From NCBI GenBank assembly GCA_017939855.1, contig JAGAZW010000222.1, positions 1 through 7,404 on the forward strand: 7,404 bases of DNA, given 5' to 3'. The notes beneath the pieces are model-generated. The model saw only the letters and a program-made list of their open reading frames with translations. It searched no databases and was not told the origin of the DNA. Shown here piece after piece: positions 1 to 6,049 of this stretch. A program made the translations under genes and the position numbers. Origin of the DNA: Clostridia bacterium (lineage in GTDB: Bacteria > Bacillota > Clostridia > Oscillospirales > Acutalibacteraceae). Positions within the stretch are counted from its first letter, which is position 1, and each line of letters opens with the position of its first letter.

Positions 1-360
1 GGCTTGAGGCTTTTCGTATCGGTAACAACCGCCTATATAGCAAACCTTAACGGGTAATGCACCGTATATTAATCCCTTTTCAATAACACTTCTAACAGTC
101 CCTGCTGTAAGCTCGGGACGAAGGGTCAAAGAGCGACCACCTTTATCATCAAAAGTATACATTTCCTTTTGCACAACATCTGTGGTATCGCCTACGCTCT
201 TGTGAAAAACTTCAGTATGCTCAAAAACGGGGACTCTGATTTCTCTGAAACCGTAGAGTGAAGCGGTTTCTAACATGGTTTTTTCAACAAACTGCCATTT
301 ATAAGAATCAGAAGGTAAAATATCGTTTGTGCCTTTTACAGCACGATTAATTTCTGCCAT
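1..360 (-). CDS. hisS: Histidine--tRNA ligase, N-terminal 120 codons (partial)
   Basis: Cytoplasmic class II aminoacyl-tRNA synthetase that activates histidine with ATP and charges tRNA-His. I translated the minus strand from ATG at 360; the frame is open to base 1, so 120 residues of a family of roughly 420 are present and the C-terminal part lies outside the window. Visible hallmarks are the start region VKGTNDILP (residues 8-16), TDVVQKEMYTF around residues 59-69, the histidine-binding loop LRPELTAG (about 80-87) and the beginning of motif 2, CYRYEKPQ (about 112-119), including its conserved Arg. The usual RPEGTA loop reads RPELTA, a Gly-to-Leu change. A GGAG ribosome binding site (369-372) lies 8 bases before the ATG, supporting this start. 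It follows mgsA by 17 bases, so the two are probably co-transcribed and there is no room for a T-box leader. The family assignment is secure; a HisZ-type paralogue is unlikely because the synthetase motifs are intact apart from that Leu. Confidence 0.96.
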   Translation of the reverse strand, partial: MAEINRAVKGTNDILPSDSYKWQFVEKTMLETASLYGFREIRVPVFEHTEVFHKSVGDTTDVVQKEMYTFDDKGGRSLTLRPELTAGTVRSVIEKGLIYGALPVKVCYIGGCYRYEKPQA

Positions 361-377
361 GTTAATTACTCCGTCAG

Positions 378-776
378 TTATTTTTTTAATATATCTCTCC
401 AACCGAGATCGCCTCTTTCAAGGCCGTGTATAAGCACCTCTGCGGTTGCAATATTTGTTGCAACCGGAATATTATGGACGTCACAAAGTCTAAGAAGTGC
501 TCTGTCATCAGGTTCATCTGCACGCTGGTCAAGGGGGTCACGGAAAAGGAGTAAAAGGTCAATCTCATCACAACCTATTCTTGATGCGATTTGTTGAGAA
601 CCGCCCTGGCTACCACTTAAAAAGCTAACGATTTGAAGGCCGGTTGCTTCAGAAACTATTTTGGCTGTGGAGCCGGTTGCAATAAGGTTATGGCGACTTA
701 AAATTCCGCAATAGGCAATGCAGAATTGCGCCATAAGTTCCTTTTTGGCATCATGTGCGATTAAGGCGATTGTCAT
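378..776 (-). CDS. mgsA: Methylglyoxal synthase family protein with altered active site
   Basis: The 132-residue protein matches the small cytoplasmic methylglyoxal synthase fold, which converts dihydroxyacetone phosphate to methylglyoxal and phosphate. Family marks are ALIAHDAKKELM (4-15), ATGSTAKIV (33-41), SGSQGGSQQIAS (54-65), RDPL (79-82) and HNIPVATNIATAEV (101-114). Length fits the B. subtilis enzyme (about 137). Aligned from memory to E. coli MgsA at a constant offset of 11, His19, Asp20, Lys23, Asp91, Asp101 and Arg107 are kept (H8, D9, K12, D80, D90, R96), as are phosphate contacts Thr45, Thr48, Ser65 and Gly66. The catalytic base Asp71 is Ser60, His98 is Asp87, Thr47 is Ser36 and Gly49 is Ala38. 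I checked the Ser60 codon directly (TCT, 597-599). Classical activity is therefore doubtful, and a regulatory or ligand-binding role is possible but inferred. AGGAG (786-790) lies 9 bases before ATG. It lies 16 bases after minD and 17 before hisS. Confidence 0.85.
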   Translation of the reverse strand: MTIALIAHDAKKELMAQFCIAYCGILSRHNLIATGSTAKIVSEATGLQIVSFLSGSQGGSQQIASRIGCDEIDLLLLFRDPLDQRADEPDDRALLRLCDVHNIPVATNIATAEVLIHGLERGDLGWRDILKK

Positions 777-792
777 TTTTAAAAACTCCTTT

Positions 793-1524
793 TTATATTT
801 TTTTAGCGTTCGGTAGATTAATGCTTTCTCCTAAAATACGTTTTGCAATTCTTGAAAGTGCTTTTTGAGCACTTCCTTTGTTTTTAAGTTTATGGACTAT
901 GGGGAGAAGAGATAGCTCTTGACTAAAGGGCACTATCCCTAAAAGTCTAATACCTGAAGTGTCAATTATATCGTCAATATTCCGATAGGTATTATTTTTT
1001 ATCAGATATGCTTCAAAACGATTGATTATGAGGCGAGGCTTTGATTTTGCAGAAGAAAGCTCTGCTTGTACAACTGCGGCATCTTTTACTGATACAGGGT
1101 CCATATTGCAGACAGTGATATGCTGGACATCATCAGGAAGAGCTTTAATAAGAGAAAAATCAAGACCTGCCGGCATATCTATAATAACAACATCAAAAAG
1201 CTTCCGTTGTTTCGAAATAAAGTCCTCAAAATTTTGGGGATTTAAGACACCCTCTTTTTTTGGTGCAGGAATAAGTTTAATATTGTCATAGTAGGGGATG
1301 GAGTATACAGCATCATCCGTTTCTTTTCCGGATAAAATATCACCTAAATCAAATATAATATTCATATCAATGCCAAAAAAGAGATCAAGACACCCTAATT
1401 TTTCGTCAAGGTCTATTAAAAGGACATTTTTATTAAGTTTTGAAAAAGATATTGCAAGAGCCGAAGAAATAGTGGATTTTCCTGTTCCGCCTTTGCCTGA
1501 TACAACGGTTAAGCAGATACCCAT
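793..1524 (-). CDS. minD: Divergent MinD-family ParA/MinD ATPase
   Basis: A 243-residue P-loop ATPase of the MinD/ParA group. In the Min system MinD dimerises on ATP, binds the membrane and recruits MinC to restrict FtsZ assembly near the poles. Visible are the deviant Walker A SGKGGTGKST (9-18) with signature Lys11 and Lys16, LLIDLDEKLGCLD (35-47), the switch II/Walker B segment VVIIDMPAG (112-120) with Asp116, RLIINRF (164-170) and LLGIVP (194-199). The tail IAKRILGE (226-233) resembles the ARRLLGE segment of clostridial MinD. It departs from typical MinD: the RNLD part of switch I reads GCLD, and the protein ends ten residues after that segment without a clear amphipathic membrane-targeting helix. 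No minC or minE lies beside it. Start ATG at 1524 is supported by GAGGTG (1530-1535). A promoter in the 90-base gap behind PBP2 suggests its own transcript. It could instead be a MinD-like regulator; family certainty is high, function is not. Confidence 0.85.
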   Translation of the reverse strand: MGICLTVVSGKGGTGKSTISSALAISFSKLNKNVLLIDLDEKLGCLDLFFGIDMNIIFDLGDILSGKETDDAVYSIPYYDNIKLIPAPKKEGVLNPQNFEDFISKQRKLFDVVIIDMPAGLDFSLIKALPDDVQHITVCNMDPVSVKDAAVVQAELSSAKSKPRLIINRFEAYLIKNNTYRNIDDIIDTSGIRLLGIVPFSQELSLLPIVHKLKNKGSAQKALSRIAKRILGESINLPNAKKI

Positions 1525-1529
1525 AAATT

Positions 1530-1535
1530 CACCTC
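1530..1535 (-). promoter_or_regulatory. Ribosome binding site of minD
   Basis: GAGGTG on the minus strand lies 5 bases before the ATG at 1524. It fixes the start of the MinD-like protein and leaves only about 16 bases of leader downstream of the predicted promoter. Confidence 0.75.
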
Positions 1536-1546
1536 ACAGCTAGAAT

Positions 1547-1575
1547 ATTTTAACATAAAAGAATATATATGTCAA
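1547..1575 (-). promoter_or_regulatory. Sigma-A type promoter for minD-mgsA-hisS
   Basis: On the minus strand there is a perfect -35 box TTGACA (1575-1570), a 17-base spacer and a -10 box TAAAAT (1552-1547), one mismatch from TATAAT. A TG dinucleotide at 1555-1554 adds an extended -10 element. The expected start of transcription is near 1541-1539, which gives a leader of roughly 16 bases before the minD ATG with the ribosome binding site inside it. It lies in the only gap of the cluster longer than 30 bases. Seen directly: the boxes and spacing. Inferred: activity. There is no convincing terminator between PBP2 and this promoter, so read-through from the mre genes may add to it. Confidence 0.8.
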
Positions 1576-1614
1576 ACAAATGAATAGCGATATTTAGCAA
1601 AAAAACACGAAATT

Positions 1615-3597
1615 TTAACTTAAAACGGTATAAGGAATTTCATCCGGTGATGCGTTACCAATAGTACGGAAGTAGGCATCCAATAAAGTTCGTACCAAAG
1701 TGCCTGAAGAATAGCCTGAATTGCCGTGTTCTAAAACTACCGAAATAGCAATTTCGGGGTCATCATAGGGGGCAAAAACTATAAAGGTACTGTGGTCAGC
1801 CTTACCGTCTACCTGTGAGGTACCTGTTTTGCCACCTATTTTTATAGGATAGTCACCTAAAGCAGCTCTGCCGGTACCGTCGACAGTAACCGAAAGCATA
1901 CCCTGTTTAATTGCCGAGATAGTACTGTCAGAAATGTTTACGGTGTTTAAAACCTCAGGCTGTCCTTTGTCGTAAGTTTTGGACATATCGTATGAGGTTA
2001 TTTTGTCAATAAGTGTTGTACGATATCTTGTACCGCCGTTAGCAAAAGTAGCGGCATAAGTTGCAAGTTGCAATGGTGTGAAAGCGTTTAACTGACCAAT
2101 TGATATCTGCAGTGTATCACCACCAAAACCATTGGATGTAGGTTCCATCAAAATTCCTGCGCTGTCATCGACCTCAACACCCGTTTTAACGCCGAGGCCA
2201 AACTGCTTAAAATAGTCGGTAAGGGTCATAGCGCCTACTCTGCGTCCAAGCTCAAAGAAAAAATAGTTACAGCTTTTTGAAAGTGCGGTTTTCAAGGCTA
2301 TAGAGCCATGTGTACCCATGCAGGAAGGTTGGAAATCGTTAAAGTATTTATAGGTGTGGACACAGCGTATACTTTCTCCTGTATTATAAAGACCGTTTTC
2401 CATAGCGGCGGTTGCCACAATAGGTTTTATGGTAGAACCGACAGGATACACGCCCTTAAAAGCACGATTATTAAGCGGTTGCGCAGGGTCTTTTACAAGC
2501 TCATCGTAATTTTCGCCTAGCGTAGCTGAGTCATAGGTCGGGTAGTTTGCCGCACACAAAACCTTTCCTGTGTTCACTTCAATCATAACAGCCGAACCTG
2601 CAACACAGCTTCCACCCTCGCTTTGCAACTTTTTAACTGTGTCTTCAAGGGCATTTTGCGCTGTGCGTTGAATATTTTTATCCAAGGTAAGCATAACAGT
2701 TTTACCAGCTATAGGCTCTTTTGTAACCTTACTGTCTATAATGTTTCCATCGTTATCAAGGTAATAGGTTATTTCGCCATCAATGCCTCTGAGATGCTCT
2801 TCCGCATAGTATTCAATACCGCTTTTGCCCACCTTATCATCATATGAGTACCCTTTTGATTTGTAATTTTCTCCCGTTGTCCAGTCTTCTTCATATATGG
2901 GACCCACTGATCCTATAATATTAACTGCGAGGGAGGTGTCGGTGTATTGGCGGAAAGGAACAACATCTACCGTAACTCCGTCAAGTAAAAATCCCGATTC
3001 CGAGATTTTACGCATAAGCTCTGTGGTGATATCTTCAGCAAAAGTATACGGGTAGGAAATTGAAAAATCCGAAATATCCATACTGTATCTTACGCCCATT
3101 ATCTTTCGCTGGTTCTCCTTGCTGTATGAGTTAAGATCGTATTTTTCGATCATCCTTTTCATACAATCATCCGCAGTGGCATAATGTGCAAGATCCAGGG
3201 TATCTATGAGCTTATCGGCAGATTCGTCTTTTATAAATGTGTAGGGAGAAACATCGGTTATAGGAAGCTTGTCCACCCATTCAGACTCTGTGTTTTCAAA
3301 AAGCTCTATTAGTGCGAGGATAACATCATTCATATTATCCTTAACGTAAGCTTTGTTGAAAACAACGTTGTAACCGTCACGATTTATAGCAATTTTTCTG
3401 CCGCAATTATCAAGAATTTCACCTCTTGGTGCCTTTAAAACCGAAGTAAGTGAAGACGCACTGCCAAAAAGCGAAGAATAATTTGAAGCGTTTACAACCT
3501 GTATAAAATAAACTCTTGCAGAATACGCTACAATAAGTAAAGTCAGTATTATCGAAAGTACGGTAAGCGGAGTCTGGCGTTTGCGGTTAAATGGCAT
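1615..3597 (-). CDS. mrdA: Class B penicillin-binding protein 2 (elongation-specific transpeptidase)
   Basis: A 660-residue membrane-anchored D,D-transpeptidase that cross-links peptidoglycan during lateral wall growth, normally working with RodA, MreC and MreD. The order is: short basic cytoplasmic tail, one membrane segment (about 11-33), pedestal/dimerisation domain starting with APRGEILD (56-63) and including FRQYTDTSLAVNIIG (215-229) and GKSGIEYYAEEHLRG (257-271), then the transpeptidase domain. Catalytic motifs are complete: STIK with nucleophile Ser388 and Lys391, SCN (442-444) and KTGT (590-593). Length is normal for elongation PBPs. Cys412, Cys426, His430 and Cys443 cluster between the first two motifs and could bind a metal. 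GAGGTG (3603-3608) lies 5 bases before ATG, and the gene starts 18 bases after mreD, so it is the last gene of the mre transcript. Placement after mreBCD supports PBP2 rather than the division enzyme FtsI. RodA is not in the window. Confidence 0.95.
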   Translation of the reverse strand: MPFNRKRQTPLTVLSIILTLLIVAYSARVYFIQVVNASNYSSLFGSASSLTSVLKAPRGEILDNCGRKIAINRDGYNVVFNKAYVKDNMNDVILALIELFENTESEWVDKLPITDVSPYTFIKDESADKLIDTLDLAHYATADDCMKRMIEKYDLNSYSKENQRKIMGVRYSMDISDFSISYPYTFAEDITTELMRKISESGFLLDGVTVDVVPFRQYTDTSLAVNIIGSVGPIYEEDWTTGENYKSKGYSYDDKVGKSGIEYYAEEHLRGIDGEITYYLDNDGNIIDSKVTKEPIAGKTVMLTLDKNIQRTAQNALEDTVKKLQSEGGSCVAGSAVMIEVNTGKVLCAANYPTYDSATLGENYDELVKDPAQPLNNRAFKGVYPVGSTIKPIVATAAMENGLYNTGESIRCVHTYKYFNDFQPSCMGTHGSIALKTALSKSCNYFFFELGRRVGAMTLTDYFKQFGLGVKTGVEVDDSAGILMEPTSNGFGGDTLQISIGQLNAFTPLQLATYAATFANGGTRYRTTLIDKITSYDMSKTYDKGQPEVLNTVNISDSTISAIKQGMLSVTVDGTGRAALGDYPIKIGGKTGTSQVDGKADHSTFIVFAPYDDPEIAISVVLEHGNSGYSSGTLVRTLLDAYFRTIGNASPDEIPYTVLS

Positions 3598-3615
3598 TCT
3601 TTCACCTCAAAAAGT

Positions 3616-4128
3616 TTATTTGATAATTTTTTTAAATAAGAGTTTTTCAAACAAATAAAAGATAAGTGTTATGACCGTAGTGTAGATAATTGATGGCAGA
3701 GCATATTGGAAAAGATAAGTAAAGCTATCGTTTATGCTATGCCCGAAGCTGAAGAAGAACAGCCATCTGACAATGAAATAAAGTGCACTTAGAATTATTC
3801 CAAGAGCAATAGCAGAACGAAAATTGTTGTTAAAAAGGTAGTGAATAAAAAAGGAAGTCAGGAAAGCAATAGCAAAAAAAACAATGGAATTAAAACCAAA
3901 ACTGGTGCTTGAAGAGGTATCGGTGAAAATTCCCAATATCATTCCGGCTAAAGATGCCGTAAGTTCTGAACAAAACATCGAAATTGCAATTAAGGCTGCT
4001 AAAGCAATCATAGGGGTTGCGGTACCGATTTTCATAGAAAGCAGGGGAGTATACTGAATAATTACGACTACAAATACCAACAGTACATTTATTACCGAAA
4101 TAAGCAGTTTTTTCTTCTTTTGAGGCAT
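3616..4128 (-). CDS. mreD: Rod shape-determining protein MreD
   Basis: A 170-residue integral membrane protein of the elongasome, thought to bridge MreC and the PBP2/RodA synthase. After a basic cytoplasmic start KKKK (4-7) I see about six hydrophobic segments: roughly 8-26, 36-53, 56-69, 81-99, 105-126 and 140-162, with a basic C-terminus (KKIIK). The segment GIFTDTSSSTSFGFNS (66-81) fits the short polar motif with an Asp followed by small residues and a Gly that is typical of MreD. Sequence conservation in this family is low, so the position directly between mreC and PBP2 carries much of the weight. The start is only 2 bases after the mreC stop codon, and its ribosome binding site lies inside the end of mreC, which points to translational coupling. 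Size is ordinary for the family and nothing looks broken. Confidence 0.92.
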   Translation of the reverse strand: MPQKKKKLLISVINVLLVFVVVIIQYTPLLSMKIGTATPMIALAALIAISMFCSELTASLAGMILGIFTDTSSSTSFGFNSIVFFAIAFLTSFFIHYLFNNNFRSAIALGIILSALYFIVRWLFFFSFGHSINDSFTYLFQYALPSIIYTTVITLIFYLFEKLLFKKIIK

Positions 4129-4130
4129 AA

Positions 4131-4994
4131 TTAATAGTCTCCTTTGCCGGGCAATATGCCACCCTGATTGTCGAAATGGATTATAACCATAACATCTTTT
4201 ATATTTGCTAAATCAGCGAAAGGAGTAATATCAGCATAGATAGAAGTGTTATATTGGTCACTGCCGATAGATTCAATAGAACCTATAAGCAGTCCTTCCG
4301 GGAAAATACCCTCACCCGAAGTTACAACATAGTCTCCTATGGCAACACTGCAATTTCTTGATAAATTAGAAAATCTACACTTATTTTTTTTAGCAAGTTG
4401 AAGATTGCCAGAAACAATACCTGAATCATTAGTTCGGTTGTCCAAAGCACCCAAGACAAGCTCTGGGTTTAAAATAGTAGTAACTTTTGAAGTTGTGGTT
4501 CCGAGCTCTGTTATATAGCCTACAAGCCCCGCATCGGTTATAACAGGGTCATATAAACTTATTCCTGAGGAGCTTCCACGATTTATGGTAAATCCGCCGT
4601 AGGGGTCGGAGTGGTCTTTAGAAATAAGTATCGAATGACAAAACTCAAAATCAAGGTTTTTTTCTTTGATGCCGAGATATTTTTTATATGATTCATTTTC
4701 GGATATTATTTTATCATAATCGGCAGTCTTTTCTCTCATATCGTTAATTTTAGAGGTCAGTTCAGCATTTTCAACAAGGAGTTCGCTGTTGTCCTTATAT
4801 GAGGATACAATATCCGAGATACCGTTTGAAATAGAGGTTGCAAGTGTTTTGAAGGGCGCCGAAATCATACCTGCAATATCGGTGTGAGGCGACATTTTTT
4901 TCCCCCATATACCAAAAATCAGCGAAATCACCAATAAAAAACTAAAAACGGAGAGAATAATTTTAAACTGTCGACTGCGAAAGAAAAATCGCAT
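4131..4994 (-). CDS. mreC: Rod shape-determining protein MreC
   Basis: A 287-residue bitopic membrane protein that links the MreB cytoskeleton to the extracellular wall synthases and activates PBP2. Order of parts: arginine-rich cytoplasmic start (RFFFRSR), one transmembrane helix at about 11-30, a stalk with a predicted coiled coil at about 65-110 (runs of Glu, Leu, Lys and Asn ending in YKKYLGI), and a beta-rich outer domain from about 115 to 275. Family marks in that domain are INRGSSSGI (137-145), DPVITDAGLVGYI (149-161), GIVSGN (192-197), GDYVVTSGEGIFPEGLLIG (220-238) and KDVMVI (266-271). The ATG at 4994 has a strong AGGAGG site (5001-5006) 6 bases upstream. It sits 21 bases after mreB and 2 bases before mreD. 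Length and motif order are normal, and I see no truncation. Confidence 0.96.
   Translation of the reverse strand: MRFFFRSRQFKIILSVFSFLLVISLIFGIWGKKMSPHTDIAGMISAPFKTLATSISNGISDIVSSYKDNSELLVENAELTSKINDMREKTADYDKIISENESYKKYLGIKEKNLDFEFCHSILISKDHSDPYGGFTINRGSSSGISLYDPVITDAGLVGYITELGTTTSKVTTILNPELVLGALDNRTNDSGIVSGNLQLAKKNKCRFSNLSRNCSVAIGDYVVTSGEGIFPEGLLIGSIESIGSDQYNTSIYADITPFADLANIKDVMVIIHFDNQGGILPGKGDY
4139..4144 (-). promoter_or_regulatory. Ribosome binding site of mreD, inside mreC
   Basis: AAGGAG on the minus strand lies 10 bases before the mreD ATG (4128) and is made from the last codons of mreC, whose stop codon is at 4133-4131. This supports the chosen mreD start and suggests that ribosomes finishing mreC help translation of mreD. 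Confidence 0.7.
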
Positions 4995-5015
4995 CTTAAT
5001 CCTCCTAGAAAATTA

Positions 5016-6035
5016 TTATCTGAATCTTTTCCCTCTTCTGAAAACATAGTTTTCAAATCCGCTGTCAGCTTCAAGTCTCTTAGCGGTACCCAATACAACA
5101 CAGTCAAGAGGATTTTGTGCTACAGTAACAGGAATACCGGTTTCCTCAGCAATTAACTCTGCAAGACCTCGTAACAGTGCGCTACCACCTGTGAGTGTTA
5201 TTCCGTTGTCGATAATATCGGCTGCAAGTTCAGGCGGAGTCTTTTCAAGTGTTAAACGAATAGTGTCAATAATTTGGGCAATAGGGTCAACAAGTGCGCT
5301 TCTAACTTCAGCCGAAGAGATGGTCACATTTTTCGGCAAACCGTCTATGAGGTTTCTACCCTTGATCTCAATTTGTGACTCTCCCTCATAGGGTTTGGCA
5401 GAACCGATATCTATTTTAATTTGTTCAGCAGTACGCTCGCCAATAAGAAGGTTATGCTTTTTCCTGATATAGTTAATAATTGCTTCGTCAAAATTATTAC
5501 CTGCTATTCGAAGTGACTGTGCAGTAACAATGTCACCCAAAGAGATAACAGCAACTTCACTGGTACCGCCGCCTATATCAACGATCATACAACCACTTGC
5601 ATCCCATACGGCAAGTCCCGCACCAACAGCAGCAGCCATTGGTTCTTCAATAAGGTCAATATCAGTAGCACCCGCTTGTTTTGCAGCATCATAAACTGCT
5701 CTGCTTTCAACCTCGGTGACGCCTGCGGGTATGCAGATTACCATTCTCACCCTTGAAAAAAACGAGCCTTTGAGTGCTTGACGAACAAACCTTTTAAGCA
5801 TTGCAGCAGTTACATCGAAATCTGCAATAACGCCGTCTTTGATGGGACGAACGGCAACTATTGAACCTGGGGTGCGTCCTATCATTTCTTTAGCCTCGGT
5901 ACCAACTGCTCTAACAGCATCATTTCTTACATCGTATGCTACTACCGAAGGCTCTCTCATTATAATACCTTTTCCCTTAACACAAACGAGAGTGTTAGCG
6001 GTACCTAAGTCAACGCCAATATCTCTTGTGAACAT
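5016..6035 (-). CDS. mreB: Rod shape-determining protein MreB (bacterial actin)
   Basis: A 339-residue actin-like ATPase that forms membrane-bound antiparallel filaments and steers the peptidoglycan elongation machinery. The nucleotide fold is complete: phosphate-1 motif DLGTANT (9-15), REPSVVAYD (27-35), VRPIKDGVIADFD (62-74), connect-1 region IEEPMAAAVGAGL (129-141), phosphate-2 motif VDIGGGTSEVAV (152-163), AGNNFDEAI (178-186) and adenosine motif GITLTGGSALLRGL (278-291). Length is typical (330-350). The C-terminus is basic (FRRGKRFR). The ATG at 6035 has a strong AGGAGGT ribosome binding site (6042-6048) 6 bases upstream. It follows the lipid kinase gene by 14 bases and precedes mreC by 21, so all are probably on one transcript. 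It could in principle be the Mbl or MreBH paralogue, but the mreC-mreD-PBP2 context favours MreB itself. Confidence 0.98.
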   Translation of the reverse strand: MFTRDIGVDLGTANTLVCVKGKGIIMREPSVVAYDVRNDAVRAVGTEAKEMIGRTPGSIVAVRPIKDGVIADFDVTAAMLKRFVRQALKGSFFSRVRMVICIPAGVTEVESRAVYDAAKQAGATDIDLIEEPMAAAVGAGLAVWDASGCMIVDIGGGTSEVAVISLGDIVTAQSLRIAGNNFDEAIINYIRKKHNLLIGERTAEQIKIDIGSAKPYEGESQIEIKGRNLIDGLPKNVTISSAEVRSALVDPIAQIIDTIRLTLEKTPPELAADIIDNGITLTGGSALLRGLAELIAEETGIPVTVAQNPLDCVVLGTAKRLEADSGFENYVFRRGKRFR

Positions 6036-6049
6036 AAAATTACCTCCTG

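Noticed and set aside
386..571. 61-codon open frame on the minus strand within mgsA.
   Set aside because: Out-of-frame shadow of mgsA with no protein family features.
1022..1543. Two plus-strand open frames (89 and 81 codons) opposite minD.
   Set aside because: Antisense shadows of the MinD-like gene; the protein sequences look random and there is no plus-strand ribosome binding context to support them.
1583..1594. Imperfect palindrome AATA-TCGC-TATT just upstream of the -35 box of the minD promoter.
   Set aside because: The arms are only four A/T bases each, which is expected by chance in this composition; no second copy seen.
1598..1632. Possible terminator after PBP2: A/T-only inverted repeat at the stop codon followed by a run of seven T on the minus strand.
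   Set aside because: The stem is at most about five A-T pairs with a tiny loop, and the T run is separated from it by several bases; too weak to call.
2308..2847. Plus-strand open frames of 70 and 74 codons opposite PBP2.
   Set aside because: Antisense shadows of a conserved coding region with no recognisable motifs.
3890..4162. 90-codon open frame on the minus strand across the mreC/mreD junction.
   Set aside because: It lies in another frame of mreD and the end of mreC, has no family resemblance, and overlaps two well-supported genes.
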